Origin: Rhodobacterales bacterium UBA5972
Lineage (GTDB): Bacteria; Pseudomonadota; Alphaproteobacteria; Rhodobacterales; Rhodobacteraceae
Length of the DNA stretch: 24,624 nucleotides
Assembly (NCBI GenBank): GCA_002430125.1
Contig: DJBQ01000161.1
Span: 1-24,624, forward strand
Direction: 5' to 3'
Part shown: piece after piece, positions 1-9,011 of the stretch
Layout of the letters: the number at the start of each line of letters is the position of its first letter
Numbering within the stretch: the stretch's first letter is position 1
Program-made: the position numbers and the translations under genes
Notes under the pieces: model-generated
What the model was told of the DNA's origin: nothing
What the model saw: only the letters and a program-made list of their open reading frames with translations
The model's database searches: none

Positions 1-2
1 CC

Positions 3-296
3 GGGTTGGCAGAACGCTGCACATTGCAGTTGTCTTATGCCATCGGTGTGGCCAAACCCTTGTCGATCTACGTTGATACCCACGGCACCGGACAGGCCAG
101 CGACGAAGAGATTGAAAAGGCGATTGATAAAGTGATGGATTTAACCCCGCGCGGCATCCGTACCCATTTGGGGCTAAACCGCCCGATCTACCAGCGAACC
201 TCGGCCTACGGACATTTTGGCCGCGCGCCCGAAGCTGATGGTGGCTTTAGTTGGGAGAATATCGATCTTGTCGAGGTCCTGAAAAAGGCAATCTAA
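3..296 (+). CDS. metK: S-adenosylmethionine synthetase, C-terminal part
   Basis: The first frame is open from the window edge and encodes about 97 residues of the C-terminal domain of methionine adenosyltransferase, which makes S-adenosylmethionine from ATP and methionine in the cytoplasm. The recognisable family stretches are [29 protein letters not shown] and TSAYGHFGR near the end. The 5' part, including the active-site motifs, lies outside the window. An internal TTG at 6 is not a real start. A strong hairpin follows the stop. The SAM-dependent tRNA methyltransferase gene trmB lies downstream, a common neighbour in this family of bacteria. Identification is secure; only the start is unknown. 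Confidence 0.95.
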   Translation, partial: GLAERCTLQLSYAIGVAKPLSIYVDTHGTGQASDEEIEKAIDKVMDLTPRGIRTHLGLNRPIYQRTSAYGHFGRAPEADGGFSWENIDLVEVLKKAI

Positions 297-304
297 TTGA
301 ATAC

Positions 305-333
305 GCCACTGCCTGTTGCAGGCAGTGGCATTT
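305..333 (+). terminator. hairpin terminator after metK
   Basis: A perfect 11-bp stem (GCCACTGCCTG pairing with CAGGCAGTGGC) with a 3-nt loop starts 9 nt after the metK stop. It is followed by ATTTAAT, so the U-tract is short. It probably ends metK transcription. Confidence 0.75.
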
Positions 334-393
334 AATCTGACCCACGAATATCGGTATTTGTCCGAAATTGGGGTGCATACTGATTAAAGAAAA

Positions 394-792
394 ATGCAAA
401 AGGCCGTAAATATTGGCCGGGCCGGCTTATTGAGCCTGTCGCTGTCATCCTGCACACTGACCCCGGAACAATTAGGCAAAGCAAACGTATTCATTGCGAA
501 ATATCGCGGCTGCTCATCGTGCGGTGGTTCGAACTGCTACTTTATCAACTCACCAGTAAGATTTTCGTCAAAATCGGAGCGCCTGCCGGGGAGGGATTTG
601 GCGTTTTACGCAAACGCCGATAACATGAAATATGTGGATGGTGATAGCCGCAGATGGGTGGCGACGCGCGGCACATTAACCGATGGGGCGTCAATTCCGG
701 CATTGTTCGTGCCGATCACCGGCAACCTGCTGACACCCGAATTCGCAAATGCCGGCGCGCTGAATGACGCAATCGCCAGCGGCGGCATTTAA
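394..792 (+). CDS. small putative lipoprotein, DUF1353-like
   Basis: This encodes 132 residues. The first 20 residues look like a lipoprotein signal: a basic start, a short hydrophobic run, and Leu-Ser-Ser-Cys with the cysteine at residue 20. The C-terminal half carries TDGASIPALF followed by GALNDA, which resembles the conserved core of the DUF1353 family (TDxASIP, then ALHD). In that family the second motif usually has a His where this protein has Asn, and the protein normally continues further; here it stops soon after. It may therefore be a shortened or degenerate member. The ATG at 394 is the first possible start after an in-frame stop, and the ribosome site is weak (AAAGAAA). The gene stands alone between a terminator and trmB. 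No function can be assigned. Confidence 0.5.
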   Translation: MQKAVNIGRAGLLSLSLSSCTLTPEQLGKANVFIAKYRGCSSCGGSNCYFINSPVRFSSKSERLPGRDLAFYANADNMKYVDGDSRRWVATRGTLTDGASIPALFVPITGNLLTPEFANAGALNDAIASGGI

Positions 793-887
793 AATGGGTC
801 AACCGCGCAGCCATAGGGTTGTTCGATACCTAAAAATTACGCTAGAAGGCGCCTCATCTATCCGCCGGCCCTTTCAAGAATGCACCC

Positions 888-1613
888 ATGACAAAATCCG
901 AACCCGACCGCCAAGACGGCGCACCCTGGCGTAACTTCTATGGGCGTCGCCATGGCAAGACGCTGCGCCCCAGTCAAGTTGGATATATAGCCGAGGACCT
1001 TGGCAAGCTGGCCGTTCCCAACGTCAGTTGGGAGGATAATCCCAACCGGGATCCGATTGACCCTTCGTCGTTGTTTGATGGCACCCGGCCTGTATGGCTT
1101 GAAATCGGTTTTGGCGGTGGCGAGCATATGGTGCATCAGGCGCTGACCCATCCGCATGTCGGCATAATTGGCTGCGAACCCTATATCAACGGCGTTGCCA
1201 TGTTGTTGGGCAAAATCCGGGCCGCAAATGTTCACAATCTGGCCATTCATCCGGGCGACGCGCGCGATTTGTTTGATATCTTGCCGCAAGGCTCGATTGA
1301 CCGCGCGTTTTTGTTGTATCCTGATCCCTGGCCCAAGACACGGCACCACCGCCGTCGTTTTGTGAACCGGGAATTCCTTGATCCTCTGGCCGACGTGATG
1401 AAATCGGGTGCAATCCTGCGAATAGCCACTGACATTGAAGACTACGTTCGCCAGTCGCTGCAAGAATTGATCCACCATCCGGAGTTCACTTGGCTGGCGC
1501 AAACCGCCGATGACTGGCGTAAGCCGTGGGTGGATTGGCATTCAACCCGCTACGAACAAAAGGCGCTGCGCGAGGGGCGAACACCGCATTACCTGACGTT
1601 CAGGCGAAACTGA
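888..1613 (+). CDS. trmB: tRNA (guanine-N7-)-methyltransferase
   Basis: TrmB methylates N7 of G46 in the variable loop of many tRNAs, using S-adenosylmethionine. The 241-residue product has the SAM-binding motif LEIGFGGGEH at about 71-80, the acidic CEP turn that follows it, and the signature LLYPDPWPKTRHHRRR at about 142-157 (substrate binding and catalysis). HSTRYEQKALREGR near the C-terminus is the conserved Thr-x-Tyr-Glu region. Length is normal for the family. The ATG at 888 has only a poor upstream ribosome site, but the N-terminal sequence (FYGRRHGKTLRPSQ) is typical of alphaproteobacterial homologues. It follows metK, the enzyme that makes its cofactor. Confidence 0.96.
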   Translation: MTKSEPDRQDGAPWRNFYGRRHGKTLRPSQVGYIAEDLGKLAVPNVSWEDNPNRDPIDPSSLFDGTRPVWLEIGFGGGEHMVHQALTHPHVGIIGCEPYINGVAMLLGKIRAANVHNLAIHPGDARDLFDILPQGSIDRAFLLYPDPWPKTRHHRRRFVNREFLDPLADVMKSGAILRIATDIEDYVRQSLQELIHHPEFTWLAQTADDWRKPWVDWHSTRYEQKALREGRTPHYLTFRRN

Positions 1614-1656
1614 CTCCTCTCTGCCATTCTTTTCGGGAAAAATATCCTCGGGGGGT

Positions 1657-1679
1657 CCGGGGGGCAGACAGCCCCCCGG
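1657..1679. repeat. GC-rich extragenic hairpin after trmB
   Basis: A 9-bp perfect stem (CCGGGGGGC / GCCCCCCGG) with loop AGACA is preceded by GGGAAAAATATCCTCGGGG. It lies 44 nt after the trmB stop. It lacks a U-tract, so it is not a typical intrinsic terminator. Elements of this look are, as I recall, frequent between genes in Rhodobacteraceae, so it may be a repeated extragenic palindrome. This is the only copy I noticed in the window. Confidence 0.55.
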
Positions 1680-1802
1680 CCGTCGTCATGGCGCGCCAGC
1701 GCCTGACACAATGTTTTCGAGCCGCCCCAACAGGATAAAACCCGGATGGATTGTCGGTCAGGCATTCGTTATAGAAACCCCAAATCAATGACTGGAAATA
1801 TT

Positions 1803-3155
1803 ATGTCAGGCCACGGCACCCCAATCCCCATGACCTCGCGCAAAAGCGGCCCTTTGAAAGGTGTGGCGAACGTGCCCGGAGATAAATCCATTTCGCACCG
1901 CTCGCTGATCCTTGGTGCGCTGTGTGTCGGAGAAACCGCGATCACTGGCTTGCTCGAGGGGCAGGATGTTCTGGATACGGCCAAGGCAATGGCGGCCTTT
2001 GGCGCACAAGTCGAACGGCGTGGAGATGGTGAATGGCGGGTCAACGGCGTGGGTGTCGGCGGCTTTCAGGAACCTGAAAATGTGATTGATTGCGGCAATG
2101 CCGGCACCGGTGTTCGGTTGATCATGGGGGCGATGGCAACGTCTCCGATCACCGCCACGTTTACCGGTGATGCCAGCCTCAGGTCGCGACCAATGGGGCG
2201 GATCACCGATCCCCTGGCGCTGTTTGGTGCGACCGCTTATGGTCGCAAGGGCGGCCGTTTGCCGCTGACAATCGTTGGCGCCAGTGATCCGGTGCCAGTG
2301 CGCTACACCTCGCCAGTGCCCTCTGCGCAGGTCAAATCTGCGGTTTTGTTCGCTGGTCTGAACGCGATGGGCGACACTCAAGTGATCGAGGCCAAACCGA
2401 CGCGTGACCATACCGAACGTATGTTGGCGGGGTTTGGTGCCGAGATTTCAACTGAAATCACAGCGCAGGGTCGCGTCATTACTCTAAAGGGCCAACCCGA
2501 ACTCAAGCCGCAAAAGATCGTGGTGCCGCGCGATCCAAGCTCCGCGGCCTTTCCGGTTTGCGTCGCCCTGATCGTCGAAGGCTCTGACGTGCTGGTGCCG
2601 AATATCGGGCTCAATCCGACACGCGCGGGCCTGTTCGCCACCCTCAAAGAAATGGGTGCTGATCTGAGTTACGAAAACCTGCGCGAAGAAGGCGGTGAAC
2701 CGGTCGCCGATCTGCGCGCCCGCTTCTCATCCGACATGAAGGGGGTCACAGTACCGCCAGAGCGCGCCGCTTCGATGATCGACGAATATCCGATCCTGTC
2801 AGTGGTTGCTGCGAATGCAACAGGCGCGACGGTTATGTTGGGCGTCAAGGAATTGCGGGTCAAGGAAAGCGACCGGATTGATGCCATGGCACGCGGGCTT
2901 GAAGCTTGCGGTGTGACGGTCGATGAAGACAATGATACGTTCACCGTGCATGGACTTGGGGCAGGTGGTGTACCGGGCGGTGGTCCGTGCAAAACCCATC
3001 TGGATCACCGGATTGCCATGTCGTTCCTGTGTCTTGGTATGGCGTCAATAAAGCCGGTTTCAATTGACGACGGCGGCCCGGTCGCCACCAGTTTCCCGAT
3101 CTTTGAAACCCTGATGGCAGACCTTGGGGCGACAATCACGCGTGACAACCATTAA
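1803..3155 (+). CDS. aroA: 3-phosphoshikimate 1-carboxyvinyltransferase (EPSP synthase)
   Basis: AroA joins shikimate 3-phosphate and phosphoenolpyruvate to give EPSP, the sixth step of the shikimate pathway. From the ATG at 1803 the protein is 450 residues and begins like other class II members. Key regions are [10 protein letters not shown] (25-34), CGNAGTG (97-103), RPMGR (129-133), SAQVKSA (174-180), RDHTE (201-205), NPTR near 270, DEYPIL and LRVKESDR. The GDKS, SAQVK, RDHTE and NPTR combination is that described for class II enzymes. Residue 101 is glycine, as in class I enzymes, where the well-known glyphosate-tolerant CP4 enzyme has alanine. Earlier in-frame ATGs at 1746 and 1788 would add an unlikely N-terminus. 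It heads the aroA-membrane protein-cmk-rpsA run. Confidence 0.95.
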   Translation: MSGHGTPIPMTSRKSGPLKGVANVPGDKSISHRSLILGALCVGETAITGLLEGQDVLDTAKAMAAFGAQVERRGDGEWRVNGVGVGGFQEPENVIDCGNAGTGVRLIMGAMATSPITATFTGDASLRSRPMGRITDPLALFGATAYGRKGGRLPLTIVGASDPVPVRYTSPVPSAQVKSAVLFAGLNAMGDTQVIEAKPTRDHTERMLAGFGAEISTEITAQGRVITLKGQPELKPQKIVVPRDPSSAAFPVCVALIVEGSDVLVPNIGLNPTRAGLFATLKEMGADLSYENLREEGGEPVADLRARFSSDMKGVTVPPERAASMIDEYPILSVVAANATGATVMLGVKELRVKESDRIDAMARGLEACGVTVDEDNDTFTVHGLGAGGVPGGGPCKTHLDHRIAMSFLCLGMASIKPVSIDDGGPVATSFPIFETLMADLGATITRDNH

Positions 3156-3164
3156 GGAATGACG

Positions 3165-3698
3165 ATGGCAGCGAAATGGAAGGTGTATTGGGGTGTGGTG
3201 GCGCTGTCGCTGGCCCTGTATTTTACGATGATCTTCTGGTCACTGCCGTTGATTTCTTCCATGGCGGGCGGGCTGGTGCCGTTTGACATGCGCCCCGGCG
3301 GCTATACACACGTACAAGCGCAGGTGTTTTTGACAGCTTTATCCGCCGAGGGCGCGCAGTTTTACCTGAATGTTCAACAACTGCTTGATGCGGCGTATCC
3401 GGCGGCGCTGGCGATTGTTTTGACCTTCGGCGCGTTGGGTATGGCTGCTGGTCGCAGCAAGTGGCTGTGCCGCATCGCAGCAATTGCAGCGGTCGGCGGG
3501 GCTGCGTTTGATTATCTTGAAAACGCCGCCGTCAAGATGTTGCTGTTGGCTGGACCCGACGGAATTTCAGCCGAAGCAGTATCGCGCGCCAGTCGCTGGA
3601 CGCTCTATAAATCCGTCCTGACAACGGTTTCGATGACGATCATTTTGATCCTGTTAATCTGGGCCTTGGTTCAGTGGGTGAAACGGCGGCAGACATGA
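3165..3698 (+). CDS. uncharacterised four-helix membrane protein
   Basis: The product has 177 residues and four likely membrane spans: about 7-30, 65-88, 95-115 and 145-170. Between spans 1 and 2 lies a conserved-looking loop, FDMRPGGYT followed by [18 protein letters not shown], and an acidic FDYLENA follows span 3. I have seen this pattern in unnamed bacterial membrane proteins but know no function. An ATG at 3159 is possible, but AAGGA sits 6 nt before the ATG at 3165, which favours the latter. It begins 9 nt after aroA and its TGA overlaps the cmk ATG (ATGA), so it is probably translated with both neighbours. Confidence 0.8.
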   Translation: MAAKWKVYWGVVALSLALYFTMIFWSLPLISSMAGGLVPFDMRPGGYTHVQAQVFLTALSAEGAQFYLNVQQLLDAAYPAALAIVLTFGALGMAAGRSKWLCRIAAIAAVGGAAFDYLENAAVKMLLLAGPDGISAEAVSRASRWTLYKSVLTTVSMTIILILLIWALVQWVKRRQT

Positions 3699-4303
3699 AG
3701 TTCACAGTTGCAATCGACGGTCCGGCAGCGGCAGGTAAAGGCACGATCTCCAAGGCGGTTGCAGCGCATTTTGGCTTTGCGCATCTGGATACCGGATTGT
3801 TGTACCGTGCGGTTGGCCGACGGGTTTTGCAGGGGGAAACCCCGTTGCAGGCAGCACAGAGTTTGACCCGGCAAGATATGGGGCATGATGATCTTCGCTC
3901 GGCCGAGATTGCAGAAGCCGCCTCGCAAGTGGCGGCGTTACCGCATGTGCGGGCGGCTTTGGTGGATTTCCAACGTGACTTTGCGGCGCGTGACGGCGGT
4001 GCCGTTTTGGATGGCCGGGACATTGGCACAGTGATCTGTCCCAAGGCTGACGTAAAGATATACGTGACCGCCAGCGCCGAAATCCGAGCGCAACGGCGGT
4101 TTATGGAATTGCAGACGGTTGGTGCGGAAACTGAATTCGACAGCGTCCTGAAAGATGTGAAAGCCCGCGACCACCGGGACGCGAACCGCACCGATGCGCC
4201 GATGAAACCCGCCCCCGATGCGGTCTTGCTAGATACCTCGAATTTGTCTATAGACGCGGCTGTCGCCGAGGCGGTGGCGCTAATAAGAAAAAGAATCGGG
4301 TAG
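3695..4303 (+). CDS. cmk: cytidylate kinase
   Basis: Cmk phosphorylates CMP and dCMP with ATP in the cytoplasm. The 202-residue product shows the P-loop GPAAAGKGT (9-17), the substrate region [12 protein letters not shown], and the lid and acceptor segment [23 protein letters not shown]. Conserved RDHRDANR lies nearer the C-terminus. The start at 3695 overlaps the stop of the preceding gene by 4 nt; a GTG at 3674 in the same frame would add seven residues before the usual [10 protein letters not shown] and is less likely. The order aroA, cmk, rpsA, ihfB is conserved across many proteobacteria, E. coli included. Confidence 0.96.
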   Translation: MKFTVAIDGPAAAGKGTISKAVAAHFGFAHLDTGLLYRAVGRRVLQGETPLQAAQSLTRQDMGHDDLRSAEIAEAASQVAALPHVRAALVDFQRDFAARDGGAVLDGRDIGTVICPKADVKIYVTASAEIRAQRRFMELQTVGAETEFDSVLKDVKARDHRDANRTDAPMKPAPDAVLLDTSNLSIDAAVAEAVALIRKRIG

Positions 4304-4418
4304 GGTCGGGATTAACCGGCCCTCGTCAGTTCTGGTTGCCGCCTTTGACTTAACCGTCTGAAAGACCTGCGGAGACAACCGCATGGCCCGCAAAATACTG
4401 TAAAGGAACCTTAACTAT

Positions 4419-6104
4419 ATGTCTCAATCCGTATCAATGGAAGAATTCGAAGCCCTTCTGAACGAAAGCTTTGAACTTGAAACCCCCGACGAGGGATCTG
4501 TCGTCAAAGGCATCGTACTGGCCATCGAAGCCGGACAAGCCATCATCGACATCGGCTATAAAATGGAAGGCCGCGTCGACCTGAAAGAATTTGCAGCCCC
4601 CGGCCACGCCCCTGAAATCAAGATTGGTGACACTGTAGAAGTGTTCCTTGAGCGGGTCGAAAACTCTAAAGGCGAAGCTGTGGTTAGCCGCGACAAAGCC
4701 CGTCGTGAAGAAGCCTGGGATCGTCTGGAAAAAGCTGCCGAAAAAGAAGAGCGCGTCGAGGGTGCTATCTTTGGCCGCGTTAAGGGCGGGTTTACTGTTG
4801 ATCTTGGCGGCGCAGTTGCGTTCCTGCCGGGGTCACAAGTTGACGTGCGCCCAGTTCGCGATGCCGGACCATTGATGGGTATGCCGCAGCCGTTCATCAT
4901 TTTGAAAATGGACCGTCGCCGGGGCAACATCGTTGTGTCGCGTCGTGCGATCCTTGAAGAAAGCCGTGCCGAACAGCGCGCCGAAATCGTTGGCAAGCTG
5001 AACGAAGGTGACACTGTTGACGGTGTGGTCAAGAACATCACCGAATACGGTGCGTTCGTTGATCTGGGCGGTGTTGACGGGTTGTTGCACGTCACAGACA
5101 TGGCATGGCGCCGCGTGAACCATCCTTCGGAAATCCTGACAATCGGCGAAACCATCAAGGTTCAGATCGTCAAGATCAACAAGGAAACCCATCGTATCAG
5201 CCTTGGCATGAAGCAGCTTGAGGATGATCCGTGGACATTGGTCGAAGCGAAATTCCCGCTGGAATCTGTGCATATGGGCCGTGTGACCAACATCACCGAT
5301 TACGGCGCATTTGTAGAACTGGAGCCGGGCGTTGAAGGTCTGGTTCACGTTTCCGAAATGTCCTGGACCAAGAAAAACGTCCACCCTGGCAAAATCGTTT
5401 CAACCAGCCAAGAAGTTGAAGTGATGATCCTGGAAATCGACAGCGCGAAACGTCGGGTTTCTCTGGGTCTGAAGCAGACCCAAGGGAATCCGTGGGAGAA
5501 CTTTGAGAAGACCTTCCCGGTTGGCACTGAAGTCGAAGGCGAAGTTAAGAACATCACCGAGTTTGGTCTGTTCGTCGGTCTTGAAGGCGATATCGACGGT
5601 ATGGTTCACTTGTCGGATCTCGATTGGAACCGTTCCGGTGAAGAAGCCATGGAAGATTATCGCAAAGGCGACATGGTCCGTGCGATTGTGACAGACGTCG
5701 ACACCGACAAGGAACGTATCTCGTTGTCGATCAAGGCGATTGCAGGCGATCCTTTTGCCGACGCAACCGCTGGTGTGAAGCGTGGCGCTGTTGTTACTGT
5801 GACAATCACCAAGATCGAAGATGGTGGCATTGAAGTCGAACACGAAGGGATGAAAAGCTTCATCCGCCGGTCCGACCTCAGCCGTGACCGTGCCGAACAG
5901 CGCCCCGAGCGTTTCTCGGTTGGGGATCACGTTGATGCCCGCGTTACCAACATCGACAAATCGACCCGCCGTTTGGGTCTGTCGATCAAGGCACGCGAAA
6001 TCGCCGAAGAAAAAGAGGCCGTGGAACAGTACGGATCCTCGGATTCCGGAGCCTCTTTGGGCGATATCCTTGGCGCTGCATTAAAAAGCCAAGACGGCCA
6101 ATAA
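4419..6104 (+). CDS. rpsA: 30S ribosomal protein S1
   Basis: S1 binds mRNA upstream of the start codon and helps load it onto the 30S subunit. The 561-residue product is built of six S1 RNA-binding domains, at roughly 25-90, 105-175, 193-262, 278-348, 365-436 and 450-520. The repeats are visible as VKNITEYGAFVDLGGVDGLLHV, then VTNITDYGAFVELEPGVEGL, then VKNITEFGLFVGLEGDIDGM. Length matches the usual 550-570 residues. AAAGGA lies about 11 nt before the ATG. A 115-nt gap separates it from cmk, so it may have its own promoter; TTGACT at 4345 could be a -35 box, but I see no convincing -10. Confidence 0.97.
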   Translation: MSQSVSMEEFEALLNESFELETPDEGSVVKGIVLAIEAGQAIIDIGYKMEGRVDLKEFAAPGHAPEIKIGDTVEVFLERVENSKGEAVVSRDKARREEAWDRLEKAAEKEERVEGAIFGRVKGGFTVDLGGAVAFLPGSQVDVRPVRDAGPLMGMPQPFIILKMDRRRGNIVVSRRAILEESRAEQRAEIVGKLNEGDTVDGVVKNITEYGAFVDLGGVDGLLHVTDMAWRRVNHPSEILTIGETIKVQIVKINKETHRISLGMKQLEDDPWTLVEAKFPLESVHMGRVTNITDYGAFVELEPGVEGLVHVSEMSWTKKNVHPGKIVSTSQEVEVMILEIDSAKRRVSLGLKQTQGNPWENFEKTFPVGTEVEGEVKNITEFGLFVGLEGDIDGMVHLSDLDWNRSGEEAMEDYRKGDMVRAIVTDVDTDKERISLSIKAIAGDPFADATAGVKRGAVVTVTITKIEDGGIEVEHEGMKSFIRRSDLSRDRAEQRPERFSVGDHVDARVTNIDKSTRRLGLSIKAREIAEEKEAVEQYGSSDSGASLGDILGAALKSQDGQ

Positions 6105-6136
6105 GGCTGCTTTTCAGCTTTAAGTTGAATATTGAG

Positions 6137-6168
6137 ACGGCCCCCATCGTGGGGCCGTTCTTCTTTCG
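6137..6168 (+). terminator. intrinsic terminator after rpsA
   Basis: An 8-bp GC-rich stem (ACGGCCCC / GGGGCCGT) with a 6-nt loop is followed by TCTTCTTT. It starts 32 nt after the rpsA stop and closes the aroA-cmk-rpsA unit. Confidence 0.85.
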
Positions 6169-6230
6169 GACACAGCGAATCACCTTTTTCCAACGAACTT
6201 TGCAGGCACCGCCACGCGCCAATATTCCGA

Positions 6231-6292
6231 TTTAGGCGGCGATAGTTCACGCTTTCGCCTAAAAATTACACAACAAACAGCACCTTAGGCGG
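6231..6292. promoter_or_regulatory. TTAGGCG repeats upstream of ihfB
   Basis: Three copies of one short word lie in the 237-nt gap between the rpsA terminator and ihfB. TTTAGGCG is at 6231-6238, its inverted copy CGCCTAAA at 6256-6263, and TTAGGCGG at 6285-6292. The first two could form a stem with a 17-nt loop. The spacing suggests a protein-binding site or RNA structure controlling ihfB; this is inference. The rest of the gap is AT-richer and shows no gene. Confidence 0.4.
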
Positions 6293-6405
6293 AAAATACA
6301 GGCCCGCATCTATTCCATGACTGTAATAATTCTGCCAATATGCCTCGTAGTGCTCTGAAAAAAAGCGTGCGCAAAGCATGATTTATCTGCCTGGGAGGCC
6401 CATCT

Positions 6406-6687
6406 ATGATCCGTTCGGAATTGGTCCAAAAAATCGCGGACGAAAACCCGCATTTGTATCAGCGTGATGTGGAGCGTATTGTCGGCACAATTTTCGACGA
6501 GATTATTCAGGCCATGGCCGATGGCAATCGCGTTGAACTGCGCGGCTTTGGCGCATTTTCCGTCAAGAAGCGGGATGCCAGAACCGGGCGAAACCCGCGC
6601 ACAGGTGAATCTGTGTCGGTTGAACAAAAGCATGTGCCGTTCTTTAAGACCGGCAAACTGCTGAGGGACCGTCTGAACGGCGGCTGA
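6406..6687 (+). CDS. ihfB: integration host factor subunit beta
   Basis: IHF is a heterodimer that bends DNA sharply at specific sites in recombination, replication and transcription. The 93-residue product has the full fold of the HU/IHF family: [17 protein letters not shown] at the start, [17 protein letters not shown] in the middle, and the GRNPRTGE arm with the intercalating proline. It ends in [13 protein letters not shown]. The N-terminal MIRSEL and the length (94 in E. coli) fit the beta rather than alpha subunit or HU. GGGAGG upstream of the ATG is a good ribosome site. Its place after rpsA is conserved. Confidence 0.96.
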   Translation: MIRSELVQKIADENPHLYQRDVERIVGTIFDEIIQAMADGNRVELRGFGAFSVKKRDARTGRNPRTGESVSVEQKHVPFFKTGKLLRDRLNGG

Positions 6688-6712
6688 CCCGCAGCCCGTC
6701 AAAGAGGCCACG

Positions 6713-7054
6713 ATGCGATATATCAGATACTTTTTTCTGGCCGCTGTCGGCTTGGTCCTTGTGACTGTTGCGCTGGCGAACCGACAAGCGGTTACACTGC
6801 ATGCAGTGCCCGACGATCTGTCTGGCTTGATACCGTTCGCCAATGAAATCACCTTGCCGCTGTTTCTGGTGATCTTTGCCAGCATTATCGTTGGTCTGCT
6901 GATCGGGTTTGTCTGGGAATACTTCCGTGAATACAAACACCGCGCCGATGCGGGCCGACGCAAGCGCCAAGTTAACCGGCTTGAGCGCGAGGTTCAGGGC
7001 CTGCGTGACAAGACCGGCGAAGGTAAAGACGATGTACTGGCCCTTTTGGAATAG
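6713..7054 (+). CDS. LapA-domain (DUF1049) inner membrane protein
   Basis: The 113-residue product has two membrane spans, at about 5-23 and 46-68. A charged, probably coiled-coil tail rich in Arg, Lys and Glu follows (YFREYKHRADAGRRKRQVNRLEREVQGLR). ANRQAVTLHAVPDD after span 1, and the second span followed by WEYFRE, match the LapA/DUF1049 family. In E. coli, LapA with LapB takes part in controlling lipopolysaccharide synthesis; whether this distant alphaproteobacterial protein does the same is unknown. AGAGG precedes the ATG. It lies 25 nt after ihfB and 24 nt before trpF, so the four genes ihfB to trpB are probably co-transcribed. Confidence 0.85.
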   Translation: MRYIRYFFLAAVGLVLVTVALANRQAVTLHAVPDDLSGLIPFANEITLPLFLVIFASIIVGLLIGFVWEYFREYKHRADAGRRKRQVNRLEREVQGLRDKTGEGKDDVLALLE

Positions 7055-7078
7055 GCCCTTGGGCAGCAGGTTCGTCTG

Positions 7079-7714
7079 ATGCTGACGAAAATCTGCGGGT
7101 TGTCCGAAGCACAGCATGTCGCTGCCGCAGCGAAAGGCGGCGCGCGGTATCTGGGCTTTGTCCTGTTCCCGAAATCACCTCGCAGTGTTTCGATTGAAAT
7201 GGCCAAAGCTTTGATGCTGGGAGTCCCTGACGGTCTGTGCAAAGTGATCTTGACCGTCGATCCAACGGACGCGCTGCTGGACGAAATCGTCGGCACCCTG
7301 CCGGTCGATATGTTGCAACTGCATGGCCACGAAAGCCCGGATAGAGTCGCTGCAATCCGGCAGAAATATCGCCTGCCGGTAATGAAAGCTGTGGGCGTTG
7401 CCGATGAAAGCGACCTGCCGCTTTTGGATGATTATGCGCGCGTTGCCGACCAGTTGCTTTGCGACGCAAAGCCCCCTAGAGAGGCGGTGCTTCCGGGGGG
7501 CAACGGCTTGGCCTTTGATTGGCGGCTGATCGCCAACCGGCGTTGGGCCGTGCCGTGGATGCTGGCAGGCGGGCTGACACCGGAAAACGTGGCCGAGGCC
7601 ATACGTCTGACCCGGGCCAAACAGGTGGATGTTTCGTCGGGCGTTGAAAGCGCGCCGGGGATGAAAGATAAAGACAAGATCGCGGCGTTTTTAGCAGCCG
7701 CACAAGGAGAGTAA
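7079..7714 (+). CDS. trpF: phosphoribosylanthranilate isomerase
   Basis: TrpF converts N-(5'-phosphoribosyl)anthranilate to the carboxyphenylamino-deoxyribulose phosphate intermediate of tryptophan synthesis. The 211-residue (beta/alpha)8 barrel shows KICGL (4-8, with the catalytic cysteine), [23 protein letters not shown] and LLCDAKPP (catalytic aspartate). Further on are [26 protein letters not shown] and the phosphate-binding DVSSGVES. The N-terminus is a little shorter than in many relatives, which carry a few residues before the KICG strand, but no better start is visible upstream. It ends one base before trpB, with GGAGAG at its 3' end serving as the trpB ribosome site. Confidence 0.95.
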   Translation: MLTKICGLSEAQHVAAAAKGGARYLGFVLFPKSPRSVSIEMAKALMLGVPDGLCKVILTVDPTDALLDEIVGTLPVDMLQLHGHESPDRVAAIRQKYRLPVMKAVGVADESDLPLLDDYARVADQLLCDAKPPREAVLPGGNGLAFDWRLIANRRWAVPWMLAGGLTPENVAEAIRLTRAKQVDVSSGVESAPGMKDKDKIAAFLAAAQGE

Positions 7715-7715
7715 G

Positions 7716-8948
7716 ATGCCGAACGACCTTTTCAACAGCTTCATGGGTGGCCCGGATGAACGCGGCCGTTTTGGCCAGTTTGGCGGGCGGTTTGTGTCTG
7801 AAACCCTGATGCCACTGATCCTTGATCTTGAAGCGGAATATGAAAAGGCCAAAACCGATCCGATATTCTGGGCCGAGATGGATGACCTGTGGAAACATTA
7901 CGTAGGTCGCCCCAGCCCGCTTTACCACGCTGAACGGCTGACTGAAAAATTCGGCGGCGCCAAAGTCTATATGAAGCGCGACGAGCTGAACCATACGGGC
8001 GCGCATAAGATCAACAACGTGCTTGGCCAGATTCTGCTGGCGCGGCGCATGGGCAAGACGCGGATTATTGCGGAAACCGGTGCCGGGCAGCACGGCGTGG
8101 CTGCCGCCACCGTTTGTGCGCGTTTTGGGCTTGAATGCATCGTCTACATGGGTGCCCATGACGTTGAACGCCAAGCGCCCAACGTATTCAGAATGCGCCT
8201 GCTAGGGGCCAAGGTAGTGCCGGTAACATCCGGCCGCGGCACCTTGAAAGACGCGATGAATGATGCGCTGCGCGACTGGGTAACAAACGTAGATAACACC
8301 TTTTATTGCATCGGCACAGTCGCTGGCCCACATCCTTATCCGGCAATGGTACGCGATTTCCAGTCGATCATCGGCAAGGAAGTCCGCGAACAGATGATGG
8401 AACGCGAAGGGCGTTTGCCCGATATTCTGGTGGCAGCCATCGGTGGCGGTTCCAACGCGATGGGCCTGTTCTATCCGTTTCTGGACGACAAAGACGTCAG
8501 ACTGATCGGCGTCGAGGCGGGCGGCAAAGGCGTTAACGCTAAGATGGAGCATTGCGCGTCATTAACCGGGGGGCGTCCCGGCGTGCTGCATGGCAACCGG
8601 ACCTATCTTTTGCAGGATGATGACGGCCAGATCCTTGAAGGTTTCTCGATCTCAGCGGGGCTGGACTATCCGGGTATTGGCCCCGAACACAGCTGGTTGC
8701 ATGATGTTGGTCGCGCCGAATACGTCTCAATCACCGATGTCGAAGCGCTGGCTGCTTTCAAGTTAAGCTGCGAAGCCGAAGGAATCATTCCGGCCCTTGA
8801 ACCCTGTCATGCCTTGGCGCATGTCGCGAAAATCGCCGGGGATCTGCCGAAAGACCATATTATCGTGATGAATATGTGTGGACGCGGCGACAAAGACATA
8901 TTTACCGTGGCAAAAGCTCTGGGTGTCACCATTAATACCGGCGCATAA
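7716..8948 (+). CDS. trpB: tryptophan synthase beta chain
   Basis: TrpB condenses indole, channelled from TrpA, with serine using pyridoxal phosphate. The 410-residue product carries the PLP lysine K98 in HTGAHKINN, the catalytic glutamate E120 in AETGAGQHG, the cofactor phosphate loop GGGSNAMG and the Ser-binding region [10 protein letters not shown]-terminal [18 protein letters not shown] is typical. It belongs to the standard TrpB1 type that works with TrpA. TrpA is not adjacent here but lies at 16179-16970 on the other strand, as is common in Rhodobacteraceae. Confidence 0.97.
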   Translation: MPNDLFNSFMGGPDERGRFGQFGGRFVSETLMPLILDLEAEYEKAKTDPIFWAEMDDLWKHYVGRPSPLYHAERLTEKFGGAKVYMKRDELNHTGAHKINNVLGQILLARRMGKTRIIAETGAGQHGVAAATVCARFGLECIVYMGAHDVERQAPNVFRMRLLGAKVVPVTSGRGTLKDAMNDALRDWVTNVDNTFYCIGTVAGPHPYPAMVRDFQSIIGKEVREQMMEREGRLPDILVAAIGGGSNAMGLFYPFLDDKDVRLIGVEAGGKGVNAKMEHCASLTGGRPGVLHGNRTYLLQDDDGQILEGFSISAGLDYPGIGPEHSWLHDVGRAEYVSITDVEALAAFKLSCEAEGIIPALEPCHALAHVAKIAGDLPKDHIIVMNMCGRGDKDIFTVAKALGVTINTGA

Positions 8949-9011
8949 ACTAAGGTTTATGGGCATTGACCCTGAGTTTATTGCGCGCAGTATAACCTTT
9001 ATGTCAATTTT

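Noticed and set aside
858..1541. 227-residue minus-strand frame
   Set aside because: It mirrors trmB, whose motifs on the plus strand are unmistakable.
4833..5930. Minus-strand open frames of 176-183 residues across rpsA
   Set aside because: They are antisense to the repeated S1 domains, with no ribosome sites or recognisable domains.
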